Source: Muribaculaceae bacterium
GTDB lineage: Bacteria > Bacteroidota > Bacteroidia > Bacteroidales > Muribaculaceae
Length of the DNA stretch: 37,492 bases
Direction: 5' to 3'
Assembly: GCA_017964485.1 (NCBI GenBank)
Contig: JAGCRW010000026.1
Location: 1-37,492, forward strand
The notes under the pieces are model-generated. The model was given only the letters and a program-made list of their open reading frames with translations. It ran no database searches and had not been told where the DNA came from. The translations under genes were made by a program, and so were the position numbers. This document shows positions 24,271 through 32,701 of this stretch, piece after piece; positions within the stretch are counted from its first letter, which is position 1, and each line of letters begins with the position of its first letter.

Positions 24271-25059
24271 TATCTTAAACTCGTCGGCGTCGCGCCAGGC
24301 GGGGAATTTTTCACGGAAGCGTGTGAGTTCGGAAGGTGAGAGTTCGGCTTCTATAATTGGCGAGTTGCTCCTCTCCCCTATTATTTTTCCTTTATAGTCA
24401 ACTATAAGTGAGGCTCCTGTAGCGTATTCCAGTCCTTTAGGGTCGGTGCCGCAGCGGTTCACGCCGCACACAAAGCACTCGTTCTCGATGGCTCGTGCCT
24501 GGAGCAATGTTTTCCACGGATGAAGGCGCACTTTGGGCCAGTTGGCGACCACAATCAGCACATCGTAGGCATTGTTGACATTGCGACAGAACACTGGGAA
24601 TCGCAAATCGTAGCAAACTATCAACTTGATATTAAAGCCCCTGAAGCGCACTATCGCCGAGGTTTTCTCTCCTGCGGCATAAACATTCTGCTCGCCCGAC
24701 ATGGTGAAAAGGTGCATCTTATCGTAATACATCTCCTCACCATTTGGCTCGAGGAAGAAGCCTCGGTTGTAGAGTTTGCCAGAGCCGTCGGTAGCCAGGA
24801 AACTGCCGGCAAATGCCACATTATAATAACTGGCAAGGTTTTTCAGGTATTTTACTGTCTCTCCCGAGTTGTGCTCAGCCAATTCGCGAGCGCTATCATC
24901 AACGATAAAGCCTGTTGTGAACAATTCGGGCAGCACAATGATATCGGTGCCGTTAGACACGTTCTGGATATTGCGGCCAAGCTGCTCAAGGTTGGCATAC
25001 TTGTCGCCCCACTTGATATCATCCTCAATAAGAGCTATTTTCAGGTTTTTGGTAATCAT
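24265..25059 (-). CDS. carbon-nitrogen hydrolase, Nit2/YafV omega-amidase-like
   Basis: A 264-residue nitrilase-superfamily enzyme with the Glu-Lys-Cys triad: E45 in VLPELFTTGF, K114 in YYDKMHLF and C149 in LIVCYDLRFP. VCGVNRCGTDPKGLEYATGAS is like the YafV/Nit2 group, which hydrolyses alpha-ketoglutaramate or ketosuccinamate, a metabolite-repair role. There is no signal peptide, so it is cytoplasmic. It lies 47 nt downstream of the PlsC-like gene on the same strand and may be co-transcribed, though the functions are not obviously related. The spacer is A/T rich with repeated GCAT/ATGCAT words. Confidence 0.88.
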   Translation of the reverse strand: MITKNLKIALIEDDIKWGDKYANLEQLGRNIQNVSNGTDIIVLPELFTTGFIVDDSARELAEHNSGETVKYLKNLASYYNVAFAGSFLATDGSGKLYNRGFFLEPNGEEMYYDKMHLFTMSGEQNVYAAGEKTSAIVRFRGFNIKLIVCYDLRFPVFCRNVNNAYDVLIVVANWPKVRLHPWKTLLQARAIENECFVCGVNRCGTDPKGLEYATGASLIVDYKGKIIGERSNSPIIEAELSPSELTRFREKFPAWRDADEFKIK

Positions 25060-25106
25060 AAAAGTTTATATGTTATATGCATTATGAATTGTGCATCATG
25101 CATTGC

Positions 25107-25661
25107 CTAAAGTCCAGTAGTGAATTTCTCTGGATACTTGCCTTTGCAATCTACGGTGTCGTAGTAGCGCTTGATGGCGAGCATGTCGGCATCGACGTCG
25201 TCGGTTGGCTCAAAAATGCGGTCAAGGCACACAATCTTCTTCTCATAGTTGAAATATCCAAGCACTATGGGCACGCCAGCCTCTTTTGCAATATACAAGA
25301 AACCCTTGTGCCAGTGGGGATTGAGACTGCGAGTGCCCTCAGGTGTAACTGCCACTGCGAGATTGTCGCGGCGATTGAAAGTGTCAATAACTCCGCCTGT
25401 CACATTAGTGCGATGTTCACGAGAAACAGGGATGCCACCAAGCGCACGAAGCAAATACTTAAGCGGGAAGAAGAACCAAGTGTCTTTCATCAAGAACTTG
25501 GCCTTCATGCCCACAGAGCGGCTAGCAAGCTCACCCATAATAAAATCCCAGTTGCTGGTGTGGGGAGCAACGCAAATCACGCACTTCTTAACGGATGGAA
25601 TGTTCACAACGAACTTCCACCCATGATTCTTCATGATGCGGTCTAGCAGTTTGCTTATCAT
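25107..25661 (-). CDS. PlsC-like 1-acylglycerol-phosphate acyltransferase family protein
   Basis: A 184-residue acyltransferase. The HX4D catalytic motif is HTSNWD (H34, D39), and the phosphate-binding motif is TPEGTRS (about 106-112). It is short and lacks strong transmembrane segments, as in the compact glycerol acyltransferase family frequent in Bacteroidetes. It probably acylates lysophosphatidic acid or a related lipid at the inner membrane, but the exact acceptor is uncertain. A long hairpin occupies the 92-nt gap upstream. Confidence 0.85.
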   Translation of the reverse strand: MISKLLDRIMKNHGWKFVVNIPSVKKCVICVAPHTSNWDFIMGELASRSVGMKAKFLMKDTWFFFPLKYLLRALGGIPVSREHRTNVTGGVIDTFNRRDNLAVAVTPEGTRSLNPHWHKGFLYIAKEAGVPIVLGYFNYEKKIVCLDRIFEPTDDVDADMLAIKRYYDTVDCKGKYPEKFTTGL

Positions 25662-25683
25662 GCTGCTTGTTCGGTGGATTATG

Positions 25684-25722
25684 GTGGGGATAAGTGCTGT
25701 TTCAGGAACAGATTATCCCCAC
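25684..25722. repeat. two-stage hairpin in the leader of the PlsC-like gene
   Basis: Outer arms GTGGGGATAA (25684-25693) and TTATCCCCAC (25713-25722) pair perfectly. Inside them CTGTTT (25697-25702) pairs with GAACAG (25706-25711). No T-run follows on either strand, so it is not a standard terminator. Confidence 0.75.
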
Positions 25723-25753
25723 TGAATCCGAAATATACTTTGTTGTTGTTTAT

Positions 25754-26080
25754 TTACTTCTTGATGAGCGCGTTCATTTCGCCCACAATCTTCTCGCTCT
25801 CCTCTTTCATGTAGTTGCTGATGGCTTTCTCCACCGCCTTGAAATAGGCGCGACGAGCTTTCTTGTATTCCCTGCCATTGGCAAAGTCTTTGGGAACCTT
25901 ATCAAAATCGACCGACACGCGGTTCACTGCCTCGGCCTGAAGCAGAGCGATGTCAAGCACGATCTTGTCCCACGATTCTGGGTTGGTGTTCTCAAAAGTT
26001 TCTTGAGCGAAGAAGCACTCTCCTGCCATCTCACCACAAGCGTAGCCGATAGCTTTCTTTAATTGTCTTTTGTTTGCCAT
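25754..26080 (-). CDS. conserved hypothetical protein, alpha-helical, 108 aa
   Basis: I do not recognise this protein. It begins MANKRQLKKAIGYACGEMAG, is predicted to be almost wholly helical, and is rich in charged residues with no membrane segment or signal peptide. A CGEMAGECFFA segment contains two Cys six residues apart. It lies between pgm and the PlsC-like gene on the minus strand; a TAGTTTTG -7-like box (26125-26132) 45 nt upstream overlaps the end of pgm. Coding is supported by its uniform codon usage and normal spacing. Confidence 0.75.
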   Translation of the reverse strand: MANKRQLKKAIGYACGEMAGECFFAQETFENTNPESWDKIVLDIALLQAEAVNRVSVDFDKVPKDFANGREYKKARRAYFKAVEKAISNYMKEESEKIVGEMNALIKK

Positions 26081-26124
26081 AATATTTAAATACGAATAAA
26101 AAACTAAAAAATATAATCAGCACG

Positions 26125-26132
26125 CAAAACTA
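26125..26132 (-). promoter_or_regulatory. -7-like element TAGTTTTG upstream of the 108-aa hypothetical gene
   Basis: It matches TAnnTTTG on the minus strand, overlapping the pgm stop. No clear -33 box. Confidence 0.35.
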
Positions 26133-27878
26133 AATTCCCAGATCGTGGCAGATGGTGTCGATTTTAGCATCGGCCCAGTCGTTCTTGGCGTCGTACTCGG
26201 CAGCGCTCTCGAGCTTGTCATGTACCTCAATGTAGAACTTAATCTTTGGCTCGGTGCCCGAAGGACGAATTGAAACCTTAGTGCCATCCTCGGTGTAGTA
26301 CTGCAGCACATTGCTGGTAGTTGGCATATCGAGCTTGGTGATTTTGCCAGTCTTGACATCAAGTTCCTCAAGGCTCTGGAAGTCTTTGATGGTGACAACA
26401 GGTGAACCTGCGATTTCCTTCTGAGGATTCTCGCGGAAGTTCTTCATCATTGCCATAATCTCCTCGGCGCCACTCTTGCCCTTGCGTACTACCGAGATGC
26501 CACGCTCCTTAGAGTAGCCATAAGTGAGATAGAGGTCGATGAGCATCTCGTTCATGGTCATGCCCTTATCCTTAGCCCAAGCGGCAATCTCGCACATCAG
26601 TGGAATTGAAGATACTGAATCTTTATCGCGGGCGAATGTCTCAGGCAGGAAGCCGTAGCTCTCCTCGCCACCACCCAGGTAGCGGCCCTTGCCTTCCATC
26701 TCGCGCATCACGGTGGCAATCCACTTGAAACCAGTGTAGCAGTCAAACATCTTCACGCCAAGTTTGTCGGCCATGCGCTTGATGGTCTCACTGGTAACGA
26801 TGGTCTTAACGATGTACTCATCTCCAGTGAGCTTGCCCAGTTCACGATTGCGGGTAAGCAGGTAGTAGTGGAAGATAATCTGAATCTGGTTGCCGTTAAC
26901 CAGCTCATATTTGCCCTTGTTGTTCTTGAACACCACGCTGATGCGGTCAGCATCGGGATCGCTAGCAAGAGCGATGTCGGCCTGTGTCTCTTCGGCCTTG
27001 TCAATAGCCATCTGCATTGTTGGGGCATTCTCGGGGTTGGGCGACTCAACTGTTGGGAAGTCACCGCTCATCACATCCTGCTCGGGCACGTGGATGATGT
27101 TCTTGAATCCCCAACGCTCAATGGAGCGAGGAATGATATAACGTCCAACACCGTGAATTGGTGTATAGACAATCTTAAGGTCTTTATAGCGCTCGTTAGT
27201 CTCAGGGCTGAGCGAGAGTCCATAGATATCCTCTATATACTTGTCATCGAGCTCTTTTCCTACAATCTCAATCAGTTCGGGGTTACCCTCAAACTTAATC
27301 TCGCTGACGTCCTTGATGGCATTAACGTAGTTGATGATGTTTACATCGTGTGGCGACACTACCTGAGCGCCATCGTCCCAATAGGCTTTGTAGCCGTTAT
27401 ACTCCTTGGGATTGTGAGAAGCAGTGATGTTCACACCGCTCTGGCAACCGAGCAAGCGAATGCCGTAAGACACCTCGGGAGTTGGGCGTGGGCCCTCAAA
27501 AAGATATACTTTGATGCCATTGGCACTGAAGATGTTGGCAACTGTCTCGGCAAAGAGACGGCTGTTGTTGCGCACGTCATGGCCCACAATCACCTTGCGC
27601 TCGGGAAGGTCTTTGAAGGCCTCGTTGATGTAGTTGGCAAGTCCTTGAGTAGCAGCTCCCACGGTGTAGATGTTCATGCGGTTGCTGCCAGGTCCCATAA
27701 TGCCACGCAAGCCACCAGTGCCAAACTCGAGGTCCTTGTAGAACGACTCAATGAGCTCGGTCTTGTCATCGGCATCAATCATCGCCTTCACTTGCGCCTT
27801 GGTCTCTTCGTCATAACCCTCTCCCAGCCATTTTTGTGCTTTAAGGGTCAATTCTTGAATAAGTTTCTCGTCATTCAT
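26130..27878 (-). CDS. phospho-sugar mutase (phosphoglucomutase/phosphomannomutase)
   Basis: A 582-residue alpha-D-phosphohexomutase. All four landmarks are present: the phosphoserine loop TASHNP (S154), the Mg-binding loop DPDADR (307-312), the sugar-binding GGEESYG (about residue 395) and the phosphate-binding RPSGTEPK (about residue 540). The length and the N-terminal extension match the PgcA-type bacterial phosphoglucomutase that interconverts glucose-1-P and glucose-6-P; phosphomannomutase activity is also possible. It has its own consensus promoter overlapping the end of the M18 peptidase gene. Confidence 0.93.
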   Translation of the reverse strand: MNDEKLIQELTLKAQKWLGEGYDEETKAQVKAMIDADDKTELIESFYKDLEFGTGGLRGIMGPGSNRMNIYTVGAATQGLANYINEAFKDLPERKVIVGHDVRNNSRLFAETVANIFSANGIKVYLFEGPRPTPEVSYGIRLLGCQSGVNITASHNPKEYNGYKAYWDDGAQVVSPHDVNIINYVNAIKDVSEIKFEGNPELIEIVGKELDDKYIEDIYGLSLSPETNERYKDLKIVYTPIHGVGRYIIPRSIERWGFKNIIHVPEQDVMSGDFPTVESPNPENAPTMQMAIDKAEETQADIALASDPDADRISVVFKNNKGKYELVNGNQIQIIFHYYLLTRNRELGKLTGDEYIVKTIVTSETIKRMADKLGVKMFDCYTGFKWIATVMREMEGKGRYLGGGEESYGFLPETFARDKDSVSSIPLMCEIAAWAKDKGMTMNEMLIDLYLTYGYSKERGISVVRKGKSGAEEIMAMMKNFRENPQKEIAGSPVVTIKDFQSLEELDVKTGKITKLDMPTTSNVLQYYTEDGTKVSIRPSGTEPKIKFYIEVHDKLESAAEYDAKNDWADAKIDTICHDLGI

Positions 27879-27914
27879 AATTCTTAGTTTATATTATATT
27901 AGTATTATTTTTCA

Positions 27915-27946
27915 CAAAAGTAGCATTTTTTTGTCAATCTGGCAAA
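27915..27946 (-). promoter_or_regulatory. promoter of the phosphoglucomutase gene
   Basis: On the minus strand: TTTG (27943-27946), 20-bp spacer, TACTTTTG (27915-27922). A full consensus match, 37 nt upstream of the ATG. Confidence 0.8.
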
Positions 27947-27947
27947 T

Positions 27948-29240
27948 TCAACTGAAAAAAGTCTTGAAAACTTTTATCATGTTCACATGGTCTTCACATG
28001 AAGCGGTCTCACGTGCCGAGTGCATGGCAAGCAATGGATTGCCAACGTCAACACCCTCAATATCAATCTGTCCAGTAAGGATGTTGCCTAACGTTGAGCC
28101 ACCTGCCACATCACTGTGATTGATAAAGTACTGGCAAGGAGAGCCGGCGGCATCACATAAGTTTTTGAATATTGCGGCAGAGTGAGCGTCGCTCATATAT
28201 TTGCAGTTGGCATTGATCTTTATGCAAGGACCACTGCCCATTGTGGGGTGATTAGTGGGGTCATACTTCTCGCCGTAGTTGGGATGATAAGCATGAGCGT
28301 TGTCAGCACTCACGAGGAAAGTCTTCTGCAATGCCACGCAGTAGTCATCGAAGTTGCAACCCTGACTCTCGGCCATGCGCTGGAGCACATTGGCGAGCAC
28401 GGGCGAACCTGCGCCCTGCTTAGTGCCACTACCGGTCTCCTCGTTGTCGAAGATGGCGGCGATGCAAGTAGCGTCCTCATCGGTAGCCTCAGTGATGGCA
28501 GTGATGGCAGCGTGGGCCATACTCAGGTCATCGAGGCGTCCCGACGATATAAACTCGTCATTTAGACCAAATGTGCAAGCGGGAGTTGTGTCATAGAGCA
28601 ACAGGTCGAAATCAAGTATCTTTTCTATTTTAACATCAAGTTCTTGAGCCACAAGATTCAAAAGCATATTTCCAGTCTCAAAATCTTTGTTCACTTTAGC
28701 TATGATTGGCAGCATATCCTTCTGCTTAGATAGCGCATTGCCCTCATTAACCGCGCGGTTGAAGTGGATAGCAAGATGCGAAATCTGCATCAATGGGCGA
28801 TCAATCTTGATGTTTCTTGATACAACTTCCAATGGGTTCTTGCCCTTGAGAATCACTCTACCGGCAATAGACAGGGGGCGGTCAAACCAAGTATATAGAA
28901 TTGGACCGCCATAAACCTCGGTATTGAGCTTTACGATGCCGCCATCGCAACGCATCTCGGCATTAGGTTTGATGCGGAAACAAGGCGAATCGCTATGAGC
29001 GGCAACAATCTTGTAGCCAGTTTCTTTTATGGGTTTCTTGCCCACCTTCACGGCAAAGATTGCCGAGTCGTTTTTGGTGAAGAAAAACTTCTCGCCTGCT
29101 TTGGCTGTCATCTTCTCCGAGAGTTTTTTCTCCTTGAAACCATTGTCAGCAAGAATTTTCTTCATTGTGTCAACGGCAAGGAAGTTGCACGGACTGTTGT
29201 CCATGAATTTCAGTAATGAGTCAATGTATTTGCTTTTCAT
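27948..29240 (-). CDS. apeB: M18-family aspartyl aminopeptidase
   Basis: A 430-residue zinc aminopeptidase. The di-zinc site residues are visible: H82-x-D84 in AAHSDSPCF, D265 with E267-E268 in FDNEETGS, the D in SADNAHAYHPNY, and the final H in HSDVAGGSTLG. It removes N-terminal Asp/Glu and similar residues in the cytoplasm, usually as a dodecamer. It lies 12 nt after the DUF5063 gene, so it probably ends the yicC-gmk-nadD transcript. The downstream pgm gene has a separate promoter inside the 3' junction. Confidence 0.92.
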   Translation of the reverse strand: MKSKYIDSLLKFMDNSPCNFLAVDTMKKILADNGFKEKKLSEKMTAKAGEKFFFTKNDSAIFAVKVGKKPIKETGYKIVAAHSDSPCFRIKPNAEMRCDGGIVKLNTEVYGGPILYTWFDRPLSIAGRVILKGKNPLEVVSRNIKIDRPLMQISHLAIHFNRAVNEGNALSKQKDMLPIIAKVNKDFETGNMLLNLVAQELDVKIEKILDFDLLLYDTTPACTFGLNDEFISSGRLDDLSMAHAAITAITEATDEDATCIAAIFDNEETGSGTKQGAGSPVLANVLQRMAESQGCNFDDYCVALQKTFLVSADNAHAYHPNYGEKYDPTNHPTMGSGPCIKINANCKYMSDAHSAAIFKNLCDAAGSPCQYFINHSDVAGGSTLGNILTGQIDIEGVDVGNPLLAMHSARETASCEDHVNMIKVFKTFFS

Positions 29241-29252
29241 ATCGATTGTATG

Positions 29253-29777
29253 TTAATAGTTCTCGTAGTTATTGTCGGCAACACGCAATGAATGAAGTGC
29301 GCGGAACACGTTGCACAAGGTCTGTCCCCAGTATTCGATGAAATTTTCCTTGCACATACCTAGGATTTGGCGCTGCTCATCGGTATTGAGGTCACGAAGT
29401 GAAGACACCGCATTATAAAACTCCTGATAAAGGTCGGCAAGATTCTCCGAAATTGACGTGGCAATGGGTGTGTCGCTATATTTCATGTCCTCTAAGAACA
29501 CCTCTAAATATACATCATCCTCCCCCATTAAGGCACTGAGGTTAGCACGCACCATGTCGTAGCTAGGCTCATCTAGAGATTGACTGATGAAGGCATCAAA
29601 ATACTCAAGGCTAGGTTCTATATCACTCACAGTGATGTAGATGCGCGGCAACAGTTTGAGCATCGATTCAACCACACCCTCGCGGCCATGCTCGGCACAA
29701 TTCTCGATTATCTCGCAATACTCATTGGCCATTGCGATGAACGCAAGACTCGTGGGCGACAATTTATCGTTTTCCAT
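29253..29777 (-). CDS. DUF5063-family protein
   Basis: A 174-residue acidic helical protein with no signal or membrane segment. The N-terminal LAFIAMANEYCEIIENC and C-terminal FIEYWGQTLCNVFRALHSL resemble DUF5063, a family found almost only in Bacteroidetes and of unknown function. It starts 1 nt after the nadD stop, so it is firmly embedded in the yicC-gmk-nadD operon; translational coupling is likely. The linkage hints at a role tied to nucleotide/NAD metabolism or RNA turnover but does not prove it. Confidence 0.82.
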   Translation of the reverse strand: MENDKLSPTSLAFIAMANEYCEIIENCAEHGREGVVESMLKLLPRIYITVSDIEPSLEYFDAFISQSLDEPSYDMVRANLSALMGEDDVYLEVFLEDMKYSDTPIATSISENLADLYQEFYNAVSSLRDLNTDEQRQILGMCKENFIEYWGQTLCNVFRALHSLRVADNNYENY

Positions 29778-29778
29778 A

Positions 29779-30360
29779 TTATTTCATGTAAAGTTTGTTC
29801 TTGACAATATATTTCTCAACGGCCTCGGGCACATAGAACGACACCGGCTTCATCTGAGCAAGTCGCTCTCTGATCTGTGTTGAAGACACCTCGATGAGTG
29901 GAGCTTCAACCACCTTTACCCTATCGCTATATTTCTCGGGGATAACGATATCATATCCACGGCGAGGATATATGAGGATGTGATATTTTGAGATTATCTC
30001 ATCACCAGCCTTCCATTTGTCAAAGAGGCACCAGTTGTCGGCACCAATCACTAGATAGAACTCGTCATCAGGAAACTTAGCCTGCAAGGCGTTAAGAGTA
30101 TCAATAGTATAGGAAGGTTTTGGCAAATCAAACTCAAAAGCCGAGGTGGTGACATTTTCAATGCGACGAGACACTAATTCAGTCATGCGCAAACGGTCAT
30201 AGTCGCTTGCCAAGCCACTGTTTTCCTTCAACGGGTTTTGAGGCGAGACCATCAGCCACAACGTGTCGATTGCTCCGCTCTCCACAATGTAGCTGGCAAT
30301 CAGAGCATGACCTACATGAATGGGATTGAACGACCCGCCAAAGATGCCTATGCGCCTCAT
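29779..30360 (-). CDS. nadD: nicotinate-nucleotide adenylyltransferase
   Basis: A 193-residue enzyme that forms deamido-NAD from nicotinate mononucleotide and ATP. The nucleotidyltransferase signature GIFGGSFNPIHVGH contains the HxGH motif, and the C-terminal EVSSTQIRERL is the ISSTxxR motif. The start overlaps the gmk stop by 4 nt (ATGA-type), indicating coupled translation. Length is normal. Confidence 0.95.
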   Translation of the reverse strand: MRRIGIFGGSFNPIHVGHALIASYIVESGAIDTLWLMVSPQNPLKENSGLASDYDRLRMTELVSRRIENVTTSAFEFDLPKPSYTIDTLNALQAKFPDDEFYLVIGADNWCLFDKWKAGDEIISKYHILIYPRRGYDIVIPEKYSDRVKVVEAPLIEVSSTQIRERLAQMKPVSFYVPEAVEKYIVKNKLYMK

Positions 30361-30932
30361 CTCTTCTTGATAAATTTAGTGATTATCTCATGGGTCTCGG
30401 CAACAGCGCTTTCCAGAACATCATTGACCACGCAGCAATCGTACTGGTCGGCGAGCGACAATTCATATTCTGCACGGGCAACGCGGTTGTTGATATCCTC
30501 AATGCTGTCGGTTCCACGAGAGAGCAACCGCTGACGCAATGTCTCGATTGAGGGTGGCTTGATGAATACTGCAAGCGCTTTCTTGCCATAAATCTTTTTC
30601 ACGTCGATGCCGCCCAGCACATCAAGGTCAAGGACTACATTATGCCCCTTATCAGTGATGCGCTTAATCTCGCTCTTGAGGGTGCCGTAGAAACGTCCCT
30701 CATACACCTCGTGATACTCGGCAAACTCATCATTCTCAATGCGCTGCTTAAAGTCCTCAAGAGGGAGGAAATAATACTCTACCCCATGCTGCTCAGCGCC
30801 ACGAGGAGGACGTGTTGTGGCCGATATAGAGAACTCGAGCTTGAGCTCAGCATCCTTCATCAGCTCGCCAATTATCGTCGATTTCCCTGTGCCCGATGGC
30901 GCCGAAATAACTATCAATTTACCTTTTGCCAT
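30357..30932 (-). CDS. gmk: guanylate kinase
   Basis: A 191-residue kinase that phosphorylates GMP to GDP. The P-loop SAPSGTGKST is at residues 9-18, the GMP-binding SATTRPPRGAEQHGVEYYF follows, and RQRLLSRGTDS lies in the lid region. It begins 3 nt after the yicC stop and overlaps nadD at its end. Confidence 0.95.
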   Translation of the reverse strand: MAKGKLIVISAPSGTGKSTIIGELMKDAELKLEFSISATTRPPRGAEQHGVEYYFLPLEDFKQRIENDEFAEYHEVYEGRFYGTLKSEIKRITDKGHNVVLDLDVLGGIDVKKIYGKKALAVFIKPPSIETLRQRLLSRGTDSIEDINNRVARAEYELSLADQYDCCVVNDVLESAVAETHEIITKFIKKR

Positions 30933-30935
30933 ATT

Positions 30936-31811
30936 CTATAGTACATTTAAAACTTGTTCTTTAATTTGCTCCAAGTTGTCTTTCATCTCAACCACAATCT
31001 TCTGCATCTCGGCGTGATTGGACTTTGAGCCAGTGGTGTTTATCTCGCGTCCCATCTCCGGGGTGATAAAGCCCAGTTTCTTGCCTTGACGCTCTGGACC
31101 GTCAAGTGTCTCAAGGAAATAGTTGAGATGATTCTGCAACCTTATCTTCTCCTCGGTGATATCGAGTTTCTCGATATAGAAAATCAGCTCTTGTTCCAGA
31201 CGGTTCTTGTCATAGTCAACTTGCCCGAGCTGCCCGAGCTGCTCAATAAGGCGTGTCTTGATTTTCTCGGTGCGAGTGGGCTCATACTGAACAATGCTGT
31301 TCAGCAATTGCTGGATGGCGGCAATCTTCTCTTTGAAGAAGTGATAAAGCTTTGCTCCCTCTTGCTTGCGGAAGTCTGTTGTCGCCCGCAAGGCCTGCCT
31401 AACCACCTCGCGCACACCGTCAAGCTCTTCTTGTGCCACTTCCTCATTCAAGTCCTGCTTATACACATCGGGCATACGCAGCAATGTCGAATACCAATCA
31501 GTTGGCTCAGGGAGCCCAAGTTGACGAGACACGTTCTCGACCTGAGACTTATAGCTGCGAAGCATCTCAACATTGAGCTGCGAAGCTCCTGCACTGTCAA
31601 TAGACTCGCTTGTTATATACACATCGACCTTGCCTCGACCAAGCTCATTAGCAATGGTATTGCGCAGCTCAAGTTCCAGCTCACGATACAGCAGAGGCAC
31701 CTTAACCGACAAGTCCATCTGCTTGCTGTTCAACGTTTTTATCTCGGCAGTAATTTTCTTGTTACTAACCACCAAAGTGGCTTTGCCGAAACCTGTCATT
31801 GATAGTATCAT
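30936..31811 (-). CDS. YicC-family endoribonuclease
   Basis: A 291-residue protein beginning MILSMTGFGKATL, the conserved family N-terminus (the second Met, at 31799, is also possible). The NSKQMDLSVKVP and C-terminal RQGKKLGFITPEMGREINTTGSKSNHAEMQ blocks are diagnostic; the latter with its DUF1732-type region is implicated in RNA cleavage. E. coli YicC is an endoribonuclease that acts on small RNAs. A longer frame to 31835 is rejected because the -7 promoter box occupies 31833-31840. It is the first gene of the yicC-gmk-nadD-DUF5063 operon. Confidence 0.92.
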   Translation of the reverse strand: MILSMTGFGKATLVVSNKKITAEIKTLNSKQMDLSVKVPLLYRELELELRNTIANELGRGKVDVYITSESIDSAGASQLNVEMLRSYKSQVENVSRQLGLPEPTDWYSTLLRMPDVYKQDLNEEVAQEELDGVREVVRQALRATTDFRKQEGAKLYHFFKEKIAAIQQLLNSIVQYEPTRTEKIKTRLIEQLGQLGQVDYDKNRLEQELIFYIEKLDITEEKIRLQNHLNYFLETLDGPERQGKKLGFITPEMGREINTTGSKSNHAEMQKIVVEMKDNLEQIKEQVLNVL

Positions 31812-31832
31812 AATATATCTCTTGTTTTTGCG

Positions 31833-31840
31833 CAAATTTA
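31833..31840 (-). promoter_or_regulatory. -7 promoter element (TAAATTTG) of the yicC operon
   Basis: It matches TAnnTTTG and lies 21 nt upstream of the yicC ATG. The -33 region is not a clear match. Confidence 0.55.
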
Positions 31841-32027
31841 ATCATTTTTTCTCATTCCACACACATTTCTCCCATCTAACTTATCAACAACGGCACTTTA
31901 TAGGTATTTTTTAGCATGAAAAATAAACTCACACACCTAATAAAATTAAATGTTACTCTGCAACTTAAAATATTAACAACATGCAAAAAAACTGATAACT
32001 TATTACTTATAACTGAAAACTATTTAC

Positions 32028-32035
32028 TACCTTTG
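32028..32035 (+). promoter_or_regulatory. -7 promoter element (TACCTTTG) of the SPOR-folE pair
   Basis: It matches the -7 consensus and lies 33 nt before the ATG at 32069. The -33 box is weak. The frame open from 31916 is not used as a start because it lies upstream of this box. Confidence 0.6.
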
Positions 32036-32068
32036 TACCCAAATAACATCTCCATAACTAGAAAAGAT

Positions 32069-32701
32069 ATGAAACACTCTCATTTCAAGCATATTATGCT
32101 CGCGTTGCTGTTGGCTGTAGTTATTGTGCCCATCTCGCTGACACAGGTTACAATCAACGATAATCGCAGGCCTCAACCCGATCCAGAGAAAAAAGTAGAG
32201 AATACCGACAATGGCAGCGAGGCTAATAAAGAAGGTGGAAACAAAGAGGCTAACAACGACAACCAGTCGGCAAATGCCAGCAGACCAACCAATACCCAAT
32301 CGAACAACTCGTCGGTTAATGCGGCCAACAATGGCAACTTTGCCGAGCCCAAGAGGTTCGAGTCGCCCAACCAGGACTACAGTACTGGAAACAACAGCTC
32401 CAACCTGCAATCGCACCAGGAGGTGGAAATGAGAAGCTATGGCTACCGCATCCTCGTATATCACACCAACAAGTCAAAGAACGCTAAGGCCAATGCCCAA
32501 AAGAGAGCAAAAGACATTACAATGAAATTCCCACAATATCAGTTCTACTTCACCTACAAAGCTCCAACTTGGCGCCTGAGAGTAGGCGACTTTGTAGACG
32601 AGGAGTCGGCGCACCTGGCACTGAAGCAGCTCAGGCAAGCGTTCCCCATGTACTCCAAGGAAATGACTATTATTCACGACAACATTAATGTGTGGAAATA
32701 A
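32069..32701 (+). CDS. SPOR-domain membrane-anchored protein
   Basis: A 210-residue protein. It has a signal anchor (about residues 7-25, LALLLAVVIVPISL), a low-complexity Asn/Ser/Glu linker (about 30-115) and a C-terminal SPOR-like domain (about 120-205: GYRILVYHTNKSKNAKANA, then FYFTYKAPTWRLRVGDF and DEESAHLALKQLRQAFP). SPOR domains bind septal peptidoglycan stripped of stem peptides, so a division or cell-wall role is expected. Its stop overlaps the folE start by one base (TAATG), so the genes are translationally coupled, a pairing without an obvious functional link. Confidence 0.85.
   Translation: MKHSHFKHIMLALLLAVVIVPISLTQVTINDNRRPQPDPEKKVENTDNGSEANKEGGNKEANNDNQSANASRPTNTQSNNSSVNAANNGNFAEPKRFESPNQDYSTGNNSSNLQSHQEVEMRSYGYRILVYHTNKSKNAKANAQKRAKDITMKFPQYQFYFTYKAPTWRLRVGDFVDEESAHLALKQLRQAFPMYSKEMTIIHDNINVWK

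Noticed and set aside
25060-25106. Possible mobile-element scar (repeated ATGCAT/GCAT words)
   Set aside because: Only 47 bp of low-complexity A/T sequence with no terminal repeats or target duplication.
26868-27887. 339-codon plus-strand frame opposite the phosphoglucomutase gene
   Set aside because: It is fully antisense to a gene with all catalytic motifs; its composition looks like a reverse-strand shadow.
31916-32068. N-terminal extension of the SPOR protein
   Set aside because: It spans the TACCTTTG promoter box, and the ATG at 32069 gives a proper signal anchor.
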